Source: Adiantum capillus-veneris (Eukaryota > Streptophyta > Polypodiopsida > Polypodiales > Pteridaceae). Taken from it: a stretch of 64,000 nucleotides of DNA. The first letter of the stretch is position 1. Each line of letters starts with the position of its first letter. The DNA lies in the NCBI GenBank assembly GCA_014529385.2, contig CM043946.1:16635077-16699076 (forward strand), given 5' to 3'. The translations under genes and the position numbers were made by a program. A model generated the notes under the pieces. The model searched no databases. It was not told the DNA's origin and worked only from the letters and a program-made list of their open reading frames with translations. Of this stretch, positions 56,531 through 64,000 are shown one piece after another.

Positions 56531-56962
56531 TTCCCTCCCATTTAAAATGAGAGCCCGTGTCAAAGAAATGACCTCTGATGTTGATAGAACTTTGGAAAGC
56601 ATTGAATCTTCAAAAATCTTCTATCTTTGAGTTATCGGAAACCTTTGTCTTGAACCTTTGCTTCTTGTGAAACCTTTTTTCTTTGACTACTAAATCCCAT
56701 ATCATTGCATTATTCAAAGACTTTTTAGAAGAATCTGGCTTAATCAAGTTAACTGCAACAAGAGGTTGATCTTCAAAATTCTTCATGCGATGTAAGATCT
56801 TTGGTTCAAATCTTTTAATAACTGTGAAATATTTGGTGAAGAGGAAATCTTCTCAAGGCACTCTCCAGATGGGATAACTTCAACTTTAGTAATCACTGGA
56901 GAGGATTTTGGCTTGAGATTGTAATCTTCCAATAATGAATCCCAAAATTCTTCAGAATCATC

Positions 56963-57784
56963 TTAAGAAACTGTCACTTCATGACTTGCAATTGACATAT
57001 CATCATCCAACAAAGAATTAAAGAAAGCATAGTCGTCTTCAGACTCAGAATCTGCAACTATGTCATTATCTTTGTCTGGTAACGAAGTATCACTTGGAAA
57101 ACCTTCTTGCTTGAAATCATCTTTGTCTTCAACAATTGATTCAAGAGAAGTTAATGAATTCAAAAATTCATCAATCAAAATTTTTGCATTTGCATCGGAG
57201 ATCATATTTGTTTCATAATCCACTGTATCATGCTGTTTGACTTGTACACTTGAGGTTTGAATCACTCGTTCTGCATGATAAAGCCCATGTAAAATCAATT
57301 CACGTCCATCTTTGAACAGATTGATAGTATGTCCTCGAAAGCTAATGGCTGGATCATATTGAAATAAGTAATGCTGACCAAGAATCATGTCATAATAAGA
57401 TAAAGACATGACTTCAAAATCCACTTGATTTGCATAACTTTGAATCTCAAACTGCAACTGTCGAACTGTCTGATCACAAGTCAAAATTGATTCATCTGCT
57501 AACTCTACATTATATAAGTGAGACGTCTTCTGAGTTGGCAAACCAAGCCGTTGAACTATCAGAGTGCTGACGAAATTCTTCGAGCATCCGCTGTCCACAA
57601 AAATGTTGATGGAGCGACCATTGAAAGTTCTAAGAAGACTCAAAACTTGCTTTGAAAGAGGCTCTAAAACTGAAGAATTGCACTGAGCATGCTTTATAAG
57701 AATAGTCCTATCCTCTAAGATACGAATCGTATTGACTACAGATTTGCCTTTAACCTTAGCAAAATCTGGTTGTTCAAAATTCAA
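56963..57784 (-). CDS. Gypsy-type aspartic protease region (273-residue open frame)
   Basis: Residues about 45-185 are a retropepsin of plant gypsy type: LSLLRTFNGRSINIFVDSGC (active-site Asp, D-S-G), S-K-N-F-V-S, then the strand region L-S-Y-Y-D-M-I-L-G-Q-H-Y-L (equivalent of the D-x-I-L-G-x-x-W/Y-L signature). Residues about 200-273 are acidic. No RT, RNase H or integrase follows: the sequence runs into a purine tract and LTR within about 430 bp. Either the element lost its pol by deletion or it is a non-autonomous derivative keeping only gag/protease. Upstream (right) it is cut by the copia fragment at 57846. Confidence 0.75.
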   Translation of the reverse strand: MNFEQPDFAKVKGKSVVNTIRILEDRTILIKHAQCNSSVLEPLSKQVLSLLRTFNGRSINIFVDSGCSKNFVSTLIVQRLGLPTQKTSHLYNVELADESILTCDQTVRQLQFEIQSYANQVDFEVMSLSYYDMILGQHYLFQYDPAISFRGHTINLFKDGRELILHGLYHAERVIQTSSVQVKQHDTVDYETNMISDANAKILIDEFLNSLTSLESIVEDKDDFKQEGFPSDTSLPDKDNDIVADSESEDDYAFFNSLLDDDMSIASHEVTVS

Positions 57785-57845
57785 TGATGTTTCCGTGTTG
57801 GAATCTTCTTTTCAAATTAGACAGATTTAGTCTCTTTGGACATTG

Positions 57846-58206
57846 CTTTTAGAACTATAACCAACAAAATGCATTTAATAGCCTTATCAACTAATTTTCC
57901 ATGTTGCACTTGCGGCACCAAAGCATAAGTTAAATAGCCAAAAACGCACATGTAATCAATAGATGGCTTTTTATCATGCCGTGCTTCCAAAAATTGCTTG
58001 AAGCACATAAACACTTCGGACTTAGCTTTAAGCAGATACACCCATGCATGCCTAGAGTATTCATCAATGAAAGTCACGAAGTAAAGGTAATTGTCCAAGG
58101 ACAGAGTTTGCATAGGTCCACAAACATCATTATGCACAAGTTGCAATTTGCATGTAGCCCTTATTGAACCATCCTTTGGAAACTTCGAACACTGTATTTT
58201 ACCCAA
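57846..58206 (-). pseudogene. Copia C integrase with the same core deletion
   Basis: Contains LQLVHNDVCGPMQTLS (first catalytic Asp), then C-F-K-Q-F-L-E joined directly to A-R-H-D-K-K-P-S-I-D, the same joint as in copia A. The second Asp and catalytic Glu are gone. Confidence 0.9.
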
Positions 58207-58218
58207 AATACAGCCTTT

Positions 58219-59012
58219 TTAAACATGCTTTACAAGTGCTTCGAGAGGCGGCAAGGAATCAACCATATCATATTTCTGCAAATGCACCAAACTGGCAAAA
58301 TTCAGATGCCCAAAACGTGGATGCCATAGTTTTGCATCTGAAACAATCTCCAAATCCACAACTACATTTGCAAAATTTTGCCTACACTTGTCATACAAAG
58401 TGAGCTTATACAGCCCACGAAATAAACTGCCAGATGCAACGATTTCATCACCAAAATTGAGATTATAAACTGTACATTTTTCATCCACAAATTTCACAAT
58501 AAGGCCAAGTATAGCAAGTGCAAATACATAAAAGGGATTCTTTTTTATCCCAGGTAGATAAAGTGCATCAACAAGTGTGTGAGAACTGCCATTCGCAACA
58601 GTCAGCACAATCTTTCCAACTCCCTTGATCGGCCGATAAGAGGCATTGTTGGCATAAGTGATTGTATTTTCATGAGGCACATCCTCGAGAGAGTAAACAA
58701 GTCAAGATGAGAGGTAATGTGCTTTGTAGCACCATTATCAAAGTACCAGACATTTGAATCTGTAGCAACTGACATAGATGTATCATGGATAAAAAGACCA
58801 TAAGTGCACTCTGCACTAAATGCCCACTCTATATCTACATCATCAACACAATCTCCTTTCACAAAAGTTTCTACAATTGCTGCACTTGCAATGAAACCAG
58901 CCTCTTTCTTCTTAGCCTGTTTTGCCTTCAATTTTGGACACTGCTTGATCAAGTGATCATTAGTTTTACAATAATGGCAATGCATCTTCTTTCTGCCAAA
59001 ATTCCTAGACAA
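58219..59012 (-). pseudogene. Copia C zinc knuckle, protease and pre-integrase
   Basis: Frame 59012-58602 has C-H-Y-C-K-T-N-D-H-L-I-K-Q-C and the protease site WYFDNGATKHIT. The overlapping frame 58680-58219 has the protease end and LWHPRFGHLNFASLVHLQKY. One frameshift separates them. Confidence 0.85.
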
Positions 59013-59202
59013 GGTGTTACCAGCAAAAGAATTGGTGATTTGCCACTCGCCGAAGAACCATGAGAAGTGGATACTTTGCTGTTACCACTTTTTCTTTGAG
59101 CAGCCCATAAAGGCCTAATCAACTGCATGCTATTTAGCCTTGTTTTTCCTTGAAGGTGACCCTTGCAATGGCAATGTGTATAAGGCATCAAGCTTGGCAA
59201 TG

Positions 59203-59815
59203 TCAGGATTTCCTTGGGTCATAATTGAATAATTCTCCAAGTACTAGCAAAAGTTTGGTAAGAATTTGGCAAAGCATCAAGAATGGTATGCACGAGGGAA
59301 CTATTAAAAATGACTTCGCTTGTAGAAATAAGTGCTCATTAATATCCTTGATACCAACAACGAAAATGTCCATTACATCTTCTTCATGCATAATCTTTGA
59401 CTCCAGCTCTTTACGCAGTAATGCAATTTCAGCGTCATTACGACTTACATAAAGACCAACGATAATATCCCAAGCCTGTAATGCAAATTTGGCTGAACAA
59501 ATGTGAGGAGTAATAGTGCGCTTCACAGATAACACAATCAATGCATGAGCTTGCAGATCTCTCTCATCCCAACGAGATTGCTTAGCCGTAGGCAAAATAG
59601 CTCTGGCAACAGCAACCCTGCCAACAAAATCTGCAACATCCTCAACATCACTTGTATCCACATAACGAGGACGTACATCAATTCCTTGCACAACATTCCA
59701 AATGCCCTCTGACACAAGAACATGTTGCATCGTAAACCCACATTGGGTAATTGTCCCCATCCAATTTATCCTCAACAACAAACATCTTGAACACATCTGT
59801 GTTGTTGTCAGCCAT
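59203..59815 (-). pseudogene. Copia C gag
   Basis: Begins MADNNTDVFKMFVVEDKLDG at 59815, frameshifts near 59690 and continues with S-A-K-F-A-L-Q-A-W-D-I-I and D-I-F-V-V-G-I-K-D-I-N-E-H. Close relative of copia A gag. A degraded gag C-terminus extends to about 59020. Confidence 0.85.
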
Positions 59816-60159
59816 GGCGAGTGCCTGCATCTGATGTGAAAATTGCCCAAAAAGAGGAGAAACCAAGCGAGACCAGCACGTGCTATATAGCACAACCCAA
59901 AGAAGACTGTAAGGGACCTATTATGCAAAAAATGGCACTGACAAAAATTCTGCACAAAAGGATGAAATTGCATGTTAGTACTATCTATAGTGAAAACAAA
60001 GATTGAAATGAGCCCAAATGAAAATTTTGAGGAGACCAAGCTCTATGAGATCTCCCAAAGTATTTGTCGACCTGTTGACGCTCACCAAAGCTCATTGAAA
60101 TTTGAGAAAGTGAGCACGTGTGCTGGCGAACTAAGCCGGGGACGACGAGATACCATCTA

Positions 60160-60280
60160 TGGTCACCACCGCAAATTGTACATAATCCTTTCTTCTTTGA
60201 AGTCGAAGATGCATTTGACGAAGAGCCTTGCTGAGTATTGGAATGCCGATCTTGAGAAAAATCACGTCCTTTACAACGAT
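60160..60280 (-). pseudogene. Fragment of a second copia family (gag C-terminal-like)
   Basis: A minus-strand frame reads CKGRDFSQDRHSNTQQGSSS followed by K-K-K-G-L-C-T-I-C-G-G-D-H-R-W, resembling the Ser/Gln-rich and C-x2-C-x3-H zinc-knuckle start of a gag. It lies downstream of an integrase fragment, the reverse of normal order, so the region is rearranged. Confidence 0.4.
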
Positions 60281-60747
60281 CAAGTGGAGGAACACAAATC
60301 AAAATCAAAGTCTCCAAGAATCGGTAAATCGGGAGTCCTCGTGGAAGGCTTGGGAGCGGAAGCCCCCTCTGAAGGTAAGGTCTCGATGAAGACAACATCA
60401 CGGCTTAGAACAATCTCCTTCTTCTGTGGATCATAAAGTCGATATCCTATTGAAAGAGAGTTGTAGCCGACAAAAAACATTCTTCGGGTTTTGGGGTCAA
60501 ACTTTCCCCTTTGCTCCTTCGGTACATGGACAATGGTATCACTCCCAAAAATCATGAAATGGGAGACATCGGGCTTCTTACCAAAGTAGGCTTCTAATGG
60601 TGTCATATTTGGAACTGAAGAGGTTGGAGATCGGTTTATGGTGTGGACAGCCGTCGCAATTGCCTGAACCCATAAGGACTTAGGTAAATCTCGATGCTCA
60701 AGCATGGTCCGTGCCATCTCTACTACTGTCCTGTTCTTGCGCTCCAC
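60280..60747 (-). pseudogene. Copia integrase C-terminal fragment, different family
   Basis: A 155-residue frame: M-E-R-K-N-R-T-V-V-E-M-A-R-T-M-L (catalytic-Glu region), L-P-K-S-L-W-V-Q-A-I-A-T-A-V-H-T-I-N-R, T-P-L-E-A-Y-F-G-K-K-P-D-V-S-H-F, and the SIGYRLYDPQKKEIVLSRDV end. These are canonical copia integrase landmarks, but sequence and spacing differ from copia A, B and C. No RT follows; no LTR found. Confidence 0.8.
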
Positions 60748-61634
60748 ATATCCTAATATAGAATCTACTCAAAAAAATAAGAAAATAGTCCATTTAGCAA
60801 CTGATTGTTCCAAAATTGGACAACCTAATCTAATGGACCGATCCAGACATGCAGGTCTTGCGAACAGGCTCACAGAATTGCCGGTACTAATTCTCCTAGG
60901 ATTCTAGATAGTTCTATCTAGGGATAGATTGAAAATTGGCTCTGGAAGTTAATTGAGCATGTCTACGTGGCACACAAATCCATGTGCACTGGACACAATG
61001 CACCAGTTTCATTGCATCTGAGATTCCTGATCTCCTCTATGCCTAGACACGGATCACAGGTTCCTGACTTGGTGTTGTAGGATGTCACTTTGGCTCAAAC
61101 AGTACGGGAGATTTGGTTACTTACCCGCTCTATGGATCCAACAATTCACCTTGCTACGTGCATTACTGCGTTTTTGAGGCTTGCAGACATGCAACTGGGA
61201 TGCAACATCGTGCTCTTTTTCGCCCTTTTTCGCTGGGACAGGGAGTTACAGGATGGATTGGAATGCATATGCAGACAGCTTGAGGTTTTTCCAGGTGATG
61301 CTTTCTTAGGATAGTGAGACATTGATACCAGAGAGACTCTCAGCCACATTCAGATGGAGAAATCTGAGTTCTTCTAGAGAGCGTTCTTGTGGGACTTCTG
61401 TTCAAGTATTGCATGACTCAGCTACACAGATCCAGATGAGGTCCTTGGCATAGCTTCTGACTACTATGAGGTATTGTCCATTGCCGAGCAGATGGTTGAT
61501 GCTATTTTGCTGTTGAGACAGGAGGTCTGGTCTCATGTTTGGTCTGTGTTTATTGAGGATATGGGTCACACTTTATTGGTTACTTTCTTTTGGTGTGATG
61601 CAGTGGTTGGCAATGATAGTGCCTTTCATAAACT
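60748..61634 (+). other. Unassigned stretch of intron 1
   Basis: Contains plus-strand frames 61090-61314 and 61474-61665 with moderately balanced composition (starting MAQTVREIWLLTRSMDPTIH and MSIAEQMVDAILLLRQEVWS). No family motif recognised. Might be a decayed transposon gene; no function is proposed. Confidence 0.3.
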
Positions 61635-61708
61635 TGTAATCTATCTTCCCAAGATCCATCTATGATGCCCCTGTAATCTATCTTCCCAAGATCCATCTAT
61701 GATGCCCC
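61635..61708. repeat. Perfect 37-bp tandem duplication
   Basis: The unit starting TGTAATCTATCTTCCCAAGA occurs at 61635-61671 and again, identically, at 61672-61708, about 250 bp before exon 2. Confidence 0.95.
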
Positions 61709-61957
61709 TTGTTTCTTTGTTGTTGGTTTGCTTAATTGTGAATTTTCAATTCTGGACCTTTTTTTGTTAATTGAAATAAGAGAGGGGCACTTTCCCAAAC
61801 CCGTGCAAAAAGCTTTCCTTTGGGTGGGAAGGATAACGAAAAACTTAGGTCTTATGCTTCAAAGTTTACCCTCAGATCAGATATTCTCTTTGTTTTATCC
61901 AAGAGCAGGCCAAGCAACAACCAAGAGCCGAAGTAATTGTGATTGCGTTGATGTTAG

Positions 61958-62113
61958 GGTTCAAATGGGACAGAGCATGGATGGTTGTAAACTCAAACGG
62001 GAGAATGCTGACACAACGCGTGGAACCAAGGCTTGCACTTGTAGAGGTGCATCTACCTGAAGAAGCTCTTAATGGGCAGTGGCATTCTTCTCTGCCCTCT
62101 GACTCTGCTTTTA
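61958..62113 (+). CDS. MOSC gene exon 2
   Basis: Acceptor GATGTTAG at 61957; completes the split Gly and encodes F-K-W-D-R-A-W-M-V-V-N-S-N-G-R, T-Q-R-V-E-P and ALVEVHLPEEAL. The R/K-W-D-R-x-W-x-V-V/I-x-x-x-G-R and T-Q-R motifs are diagnostic of the MOSC N-terminal domain. The donor A|GTAAGT is strong. About residues 29-80. Confidence 0.95.
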
Positions 62114-62246
62114 GTAAGTGCATTTTTGACTTCTATCCATTGATCTGAGCAGGTACATATCCTTAATATGCAAGCTTGCACAGTTAGACTCAAGTCTTAC
62201 CTAAGTGTAATTTCCTAGAAGCTTAATTGTTGTCATATATTGACAG

Positions 62247-62429
62247 GTTTGCGTGCTCCGGGTATGGAGCTTCTTCAAGTTCCACTTGTTAGCGCTATAC
62301 GATCCAGTATAGTTGAAAATGCTTCAGTTTGGGAATGGACTGGTTCAGCACTAGACGAAGGTCCTGATGCAGCAGACTGGTTCACTAGATATCTTGGCAA
62401 AGCTTGCCGTCTTGTACGCTTTGACTCAG
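62247..62429 (+). CDS. MOSC gene exon 3
   Basis: Acceptor TTGACAG; encodes L-R-A-P-G-M-E-L-L-Q-V-P-L, VENASVWEWTGSALDEGPDA and W-F-T-R-Y-L-G-K-A-C-R-L-V-R-F, family-typical blocks at the beta-barrel/MOSC boundary. Phase requires the exon to end TCA-G, leaving GCTGGC as donor instead of GT. Reading on without splicing meets a stop at 62480-62482. About residues 81-141. Confidence 0.9.
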
Positions 62430-62645
62430 GCTGGCTTTCTTTCCTACTCTTAACTTACACACTTTTCTTGTGTTTTGCGTGAGATTGTATGCATTCATAC
62501 AGATGTCTGTATTTTTAACGAGTTTCTGTGATTTAATTGCTAGTATGGTATTGTACTCATGTATGCATGCTGCAACTGTTTTGCCAAAAGTAGTGCTTAT
62601 ATCTGGGCTCTCATATCATCATCCTGTAAGCAACTGTTTTTACAG

Positions 62646-62734
62646 AAAATGCAGTAAGGTCGGTTGATCCTGACTATGTTGTCGGCTATAATACAACTTT
62701 TACGGATGGGTTTCCTCTCCTTCTCATCTCTCAG
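62646..62734 (+). CDS. MOSC gene exon 4
   Basis: Acceptor TTTTTACAG; encodes E-N-A-V-R-S-V-D-P-D-Y, FTDGFPLLLISQ. The D-x-x-P-L-L-L-I-S-Q/S motif marks the MOSC domain. Donor CAG|GTATAC. Residues 142-171. Confidence 0.95.
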
Positions 62735-62814
62735 GTATACAATATCAGACCTATTTTGTAGTTTTCATTGTAGCCAATGGCCCAACCTCATCTTGTTTTG
62801 TGATAATTTTGCAG

Positions 62815-62879
62815 CCCTCGTTGGATGCACTGAATGAGAAGCTACCTGACCCATTATCAATTAATCGATTCAGACCAAA
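62815..62879 (+). CDS. MOSC gene exon 5
   Basis: Acceptor TTTTGCAG; encodes PSLDALNEKLPDPLSINRFR-P plus two bases. S-L-D-x-L-N and R-F-R-P-N are conserved family motifs. Donor AA|GTGCGG. Residues 172-192. Confidence 0.95.
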
Positions 62880-62951
62880 GTGCGGTAGCATATTGTTTTT
62901 TCTAAACTAGCTGGCATTCTCAAGCTTATCTCTAATTGTTTTGTGCTTCAG

Positions 62952-63054
62952 CATTCTTGTGCAGGGTTGTGAACCTTTTGCTGAGGATCTCTGGGAGACT
63001 TTTACAATTTCCAATCTTAAGTTCCATGGTGTGAAGCTATGTTCCCGATGCAAG
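62952..63054 (+). CDS. MOSC gene exon 6
   Basis: Acceptor GTGCTTCAG; encodes ILVQGCEPFAEDLWETFTIS then N-L-K-F-H-G-V-K-L-C-S-R-C-K. The C-x-x-C pair includes the Cys position that ligates molybdenum in this family. The donor is AAG|GTTAGA at 63055. The following V-P-T-I-type exon was not found up to 64000. Confidence 0.95.
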
Positions 63055-63157
63055 GTTAGAACGATCAATTTGTTGCCATTGCTTACCTACAAAATTGATT
63101 TTGTGCGAGTGTTTTAGCCCCTCTTCTAGTGCCTAAAGCTTACACTATGTCGACATT

Positions 63158-63212
63158 TTGAAGTCACACACACGCGCACGCACGCACATGCACGCATGCA
63201 TGCATAAACTTT
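63158..63212. repeat. CA/CGCA/GCAT simple repeat
   Basis: Alternating purine-pyrimidine stretch (ACACACACGCGCACGCACGC then ATGCATGCATGC) in intron 6. Confidence 0.9.
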
Positions 63213-63379
63213 CTTCTGATAAAAAGGGCCTCATCGAATTGAGCCTTTTCTCTTCAACTTAATGCAAAAAGTTCCCTAAAAGGGTGAAGGGAAAAACTTC
63301 CACTTCAAATGGCCTCAGCTTGACAAATAGGCTTACCTACTTTACCAGAGTTGAGCTTTCTCGAATGTGAGGACTGAGG

Positions 63380-63600
63380 AACTACTACATGCTAATCTCC
63401 ACCGATCCTTGCTCCTATATAGATCCCTGGTCCCTATTTTAGGAGCCCCCTGGACCATGCATGCGTAGATTAGGGCCATGCCCCGCCAGTCCTACCTTAG
63501 GCCTAACATTACTCCCACCATTGGAGAAGCATTTTTGTCCTCAAAAACAAAATTGGTGTATACTCTCAAGATCACTAATTTTTTCTACAGTGACACCTCC
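63380..63600 (-). repeat. Possible gypsy LTR edge on the minus strand
   Basis: On the minus strand a purine-rich CCAATGGTGGGAG (about 63517-63529) precedes a TGTTAGGCC start, and a TATA-like CTATATAGG lies about 105 bp further (complement of 63413-63422). This fits a 3' purine tract and U3, but no duplication, partner LTR or clear pol motif is visible. 63600-64000 shows nothing I can identify. Confidence 0.25.
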
Positions 63601-64000
63601 CTCGGGTCCAACAGTCCATTTGACCGATACACGGTTCAATAGGAGGTTCAGTGAAACCAAGAAAAGCATCTTGATTATCCACATTGTTGTCCTTTTGTAA
63701 GCGCTTTTGTAATGGCTTATATCCAAAACTGGATGAATACAACAATGTGTAGACTCTATTTATGTAAAGTGCAGCGGATGTGAATGTTGAACTTTGCTCA
63801 AGATGAGTTCTTCGAACTGTGCTCAAGGGTTCTTTTACTTACGGAAGGGAGAGCCTTCCGTTCCTTTAGTGAGAGAGTGCAAATGATCACAAACAAGTGG
63901 TTAAACACTGTGAATGAAGGTGTCACAAAAAAACGGAAGCGTTAACTGACGTTTAATTGCACTTCAAATACTCAAGAGAATTAGATGGAGCGAGAAAACT

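Larger units (their letters stand above)
57846..60150 (-). mobile_element. Truncated copia element 'C' (minus strand), no LTRs
   Basis: Homologous to copia A from its leader (about 60150) through gag (start MADNNTDVF at 59815), zinc knuckle, protease, pre-integrase and the deleted integrase. It ends abruptly at 57846 within the integrase tail, where the gypsy protease sequence begins. At the right it ends in the leader, without primer site or LTR, against sequence of another copia. Both ends are therefore rearrangement joints. Confidence 0.85.
39519..63054 (+). other. MOSC-domain (mARC-like) gene, exons 1-6, 3' end outside window
   Basis: Six exons joined at consensus or near-consensus sites give 681 bp, 227 codons in uninterrupted phase, matching the plant MOSC-domain family: an N-terminal MOSC beta-barrel followed by the start of the MOSC domain. 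Members are molybdenum-cofactor proteins related to the mitochondrial amidoxime-reducing component. Exon sizes are 85, 156, 183, 89, 65 and 103 bp; intron 1 is about 22.4 kb, the others 133, 216, 80 and 72 bp. Plant homologues are usually somewhat over 300 residues, so about 90 C-terminal residues lie beyond 64000. No stop or frameshift in the exons argues for a live gene; the GC donor of intron 3 is the one oddity. The exon 1 assignment rests on motif continuity and matching phase. Confidence 0.85.

Noticed and set aside
63541-63826. Minus-strand frames resembling a gypsy integrase tail
   Set aside because: A few residues near the supposed purine tract look similar, but no diagnostic motif survives. 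Kept only as a low-confidence LTR edge.

Overview
This window looks like nuclear DNA of a land plant with a repeat-rich genome. Evidence: plant-type Ty3/gypsy and Ty1/copia retrotransposons, primer-binding sites complementary to plant initiator tRNA-Met, small terminal-inverted-repeat elements, long CT/GA and CA microsatellites, a fragment of plastid atpA, and one intron-containing host gene for a plant-type MOSC-domain protein. Species cannot be named. No rRNA, tRNA or CRISPR was recognised, and no bacterial-type operon.

Region 1-16.2 kb is gypsy territory. It holds the 3' end of a plus-strand gypsy element with its LTR (1 to about 2250), a minus-strand gypsy pol remnant (2816-4940), and a structurally complete minus-strand gypsy element of 11.2 kb (5002-16241). 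That element carries an unusual coding-like stretch of about 3.8 kb between integrase and the 3' LTR. A 208-bp inverted-repeat element sits inside its reverse transcriptase.

Region 16.2-35.5 kb is a nest of copia and non-autonomous elements. A minus-strand copia (17805-22554, duplication AAAAT) lies inside an older copia RNase H remnant. Further right are three nested layers: a gag-only copia-like element (23927-35449), then a short-internal LTR element (24230-33653, duplication TTCTC), then a copia element with three LTRs and a tandemly duplicated 3' pol segment (25561-32354, duplication GGCAT).

Region 39.5-63.1 kb is the host gene. Six exons (39519-63054) encode, in one continuous phase, about 227 N-terminal residues of a MOSC-domain (mARC-like) protein; the 3' end lies beyond the window. 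Introns 2-5 are 72-216 bp, but intron 1 is about 22.4 kb. It contains a plastid atpA fragment, a complete chromovirus (41009-48389, duplication TAGCC), a plus-strand gypsy gag/protease remnant split by a 2.8-kb non-autonomous LTR element (53012-55850, duplication TGACA), a minus-strand gypsy LTR/protease remnant, and truncated copia pieces.

The most interesting observations are the gypsy element with its extra 3' coding region, a shared integrase-core deletion in two separate copia copies, the tandem-duplicated copia with three LTRs, a three-copy inverted-repeat family with clean 8-bp duplications, and the 22-kb intron with its plastid insert and a GC splice donor in intron 3.
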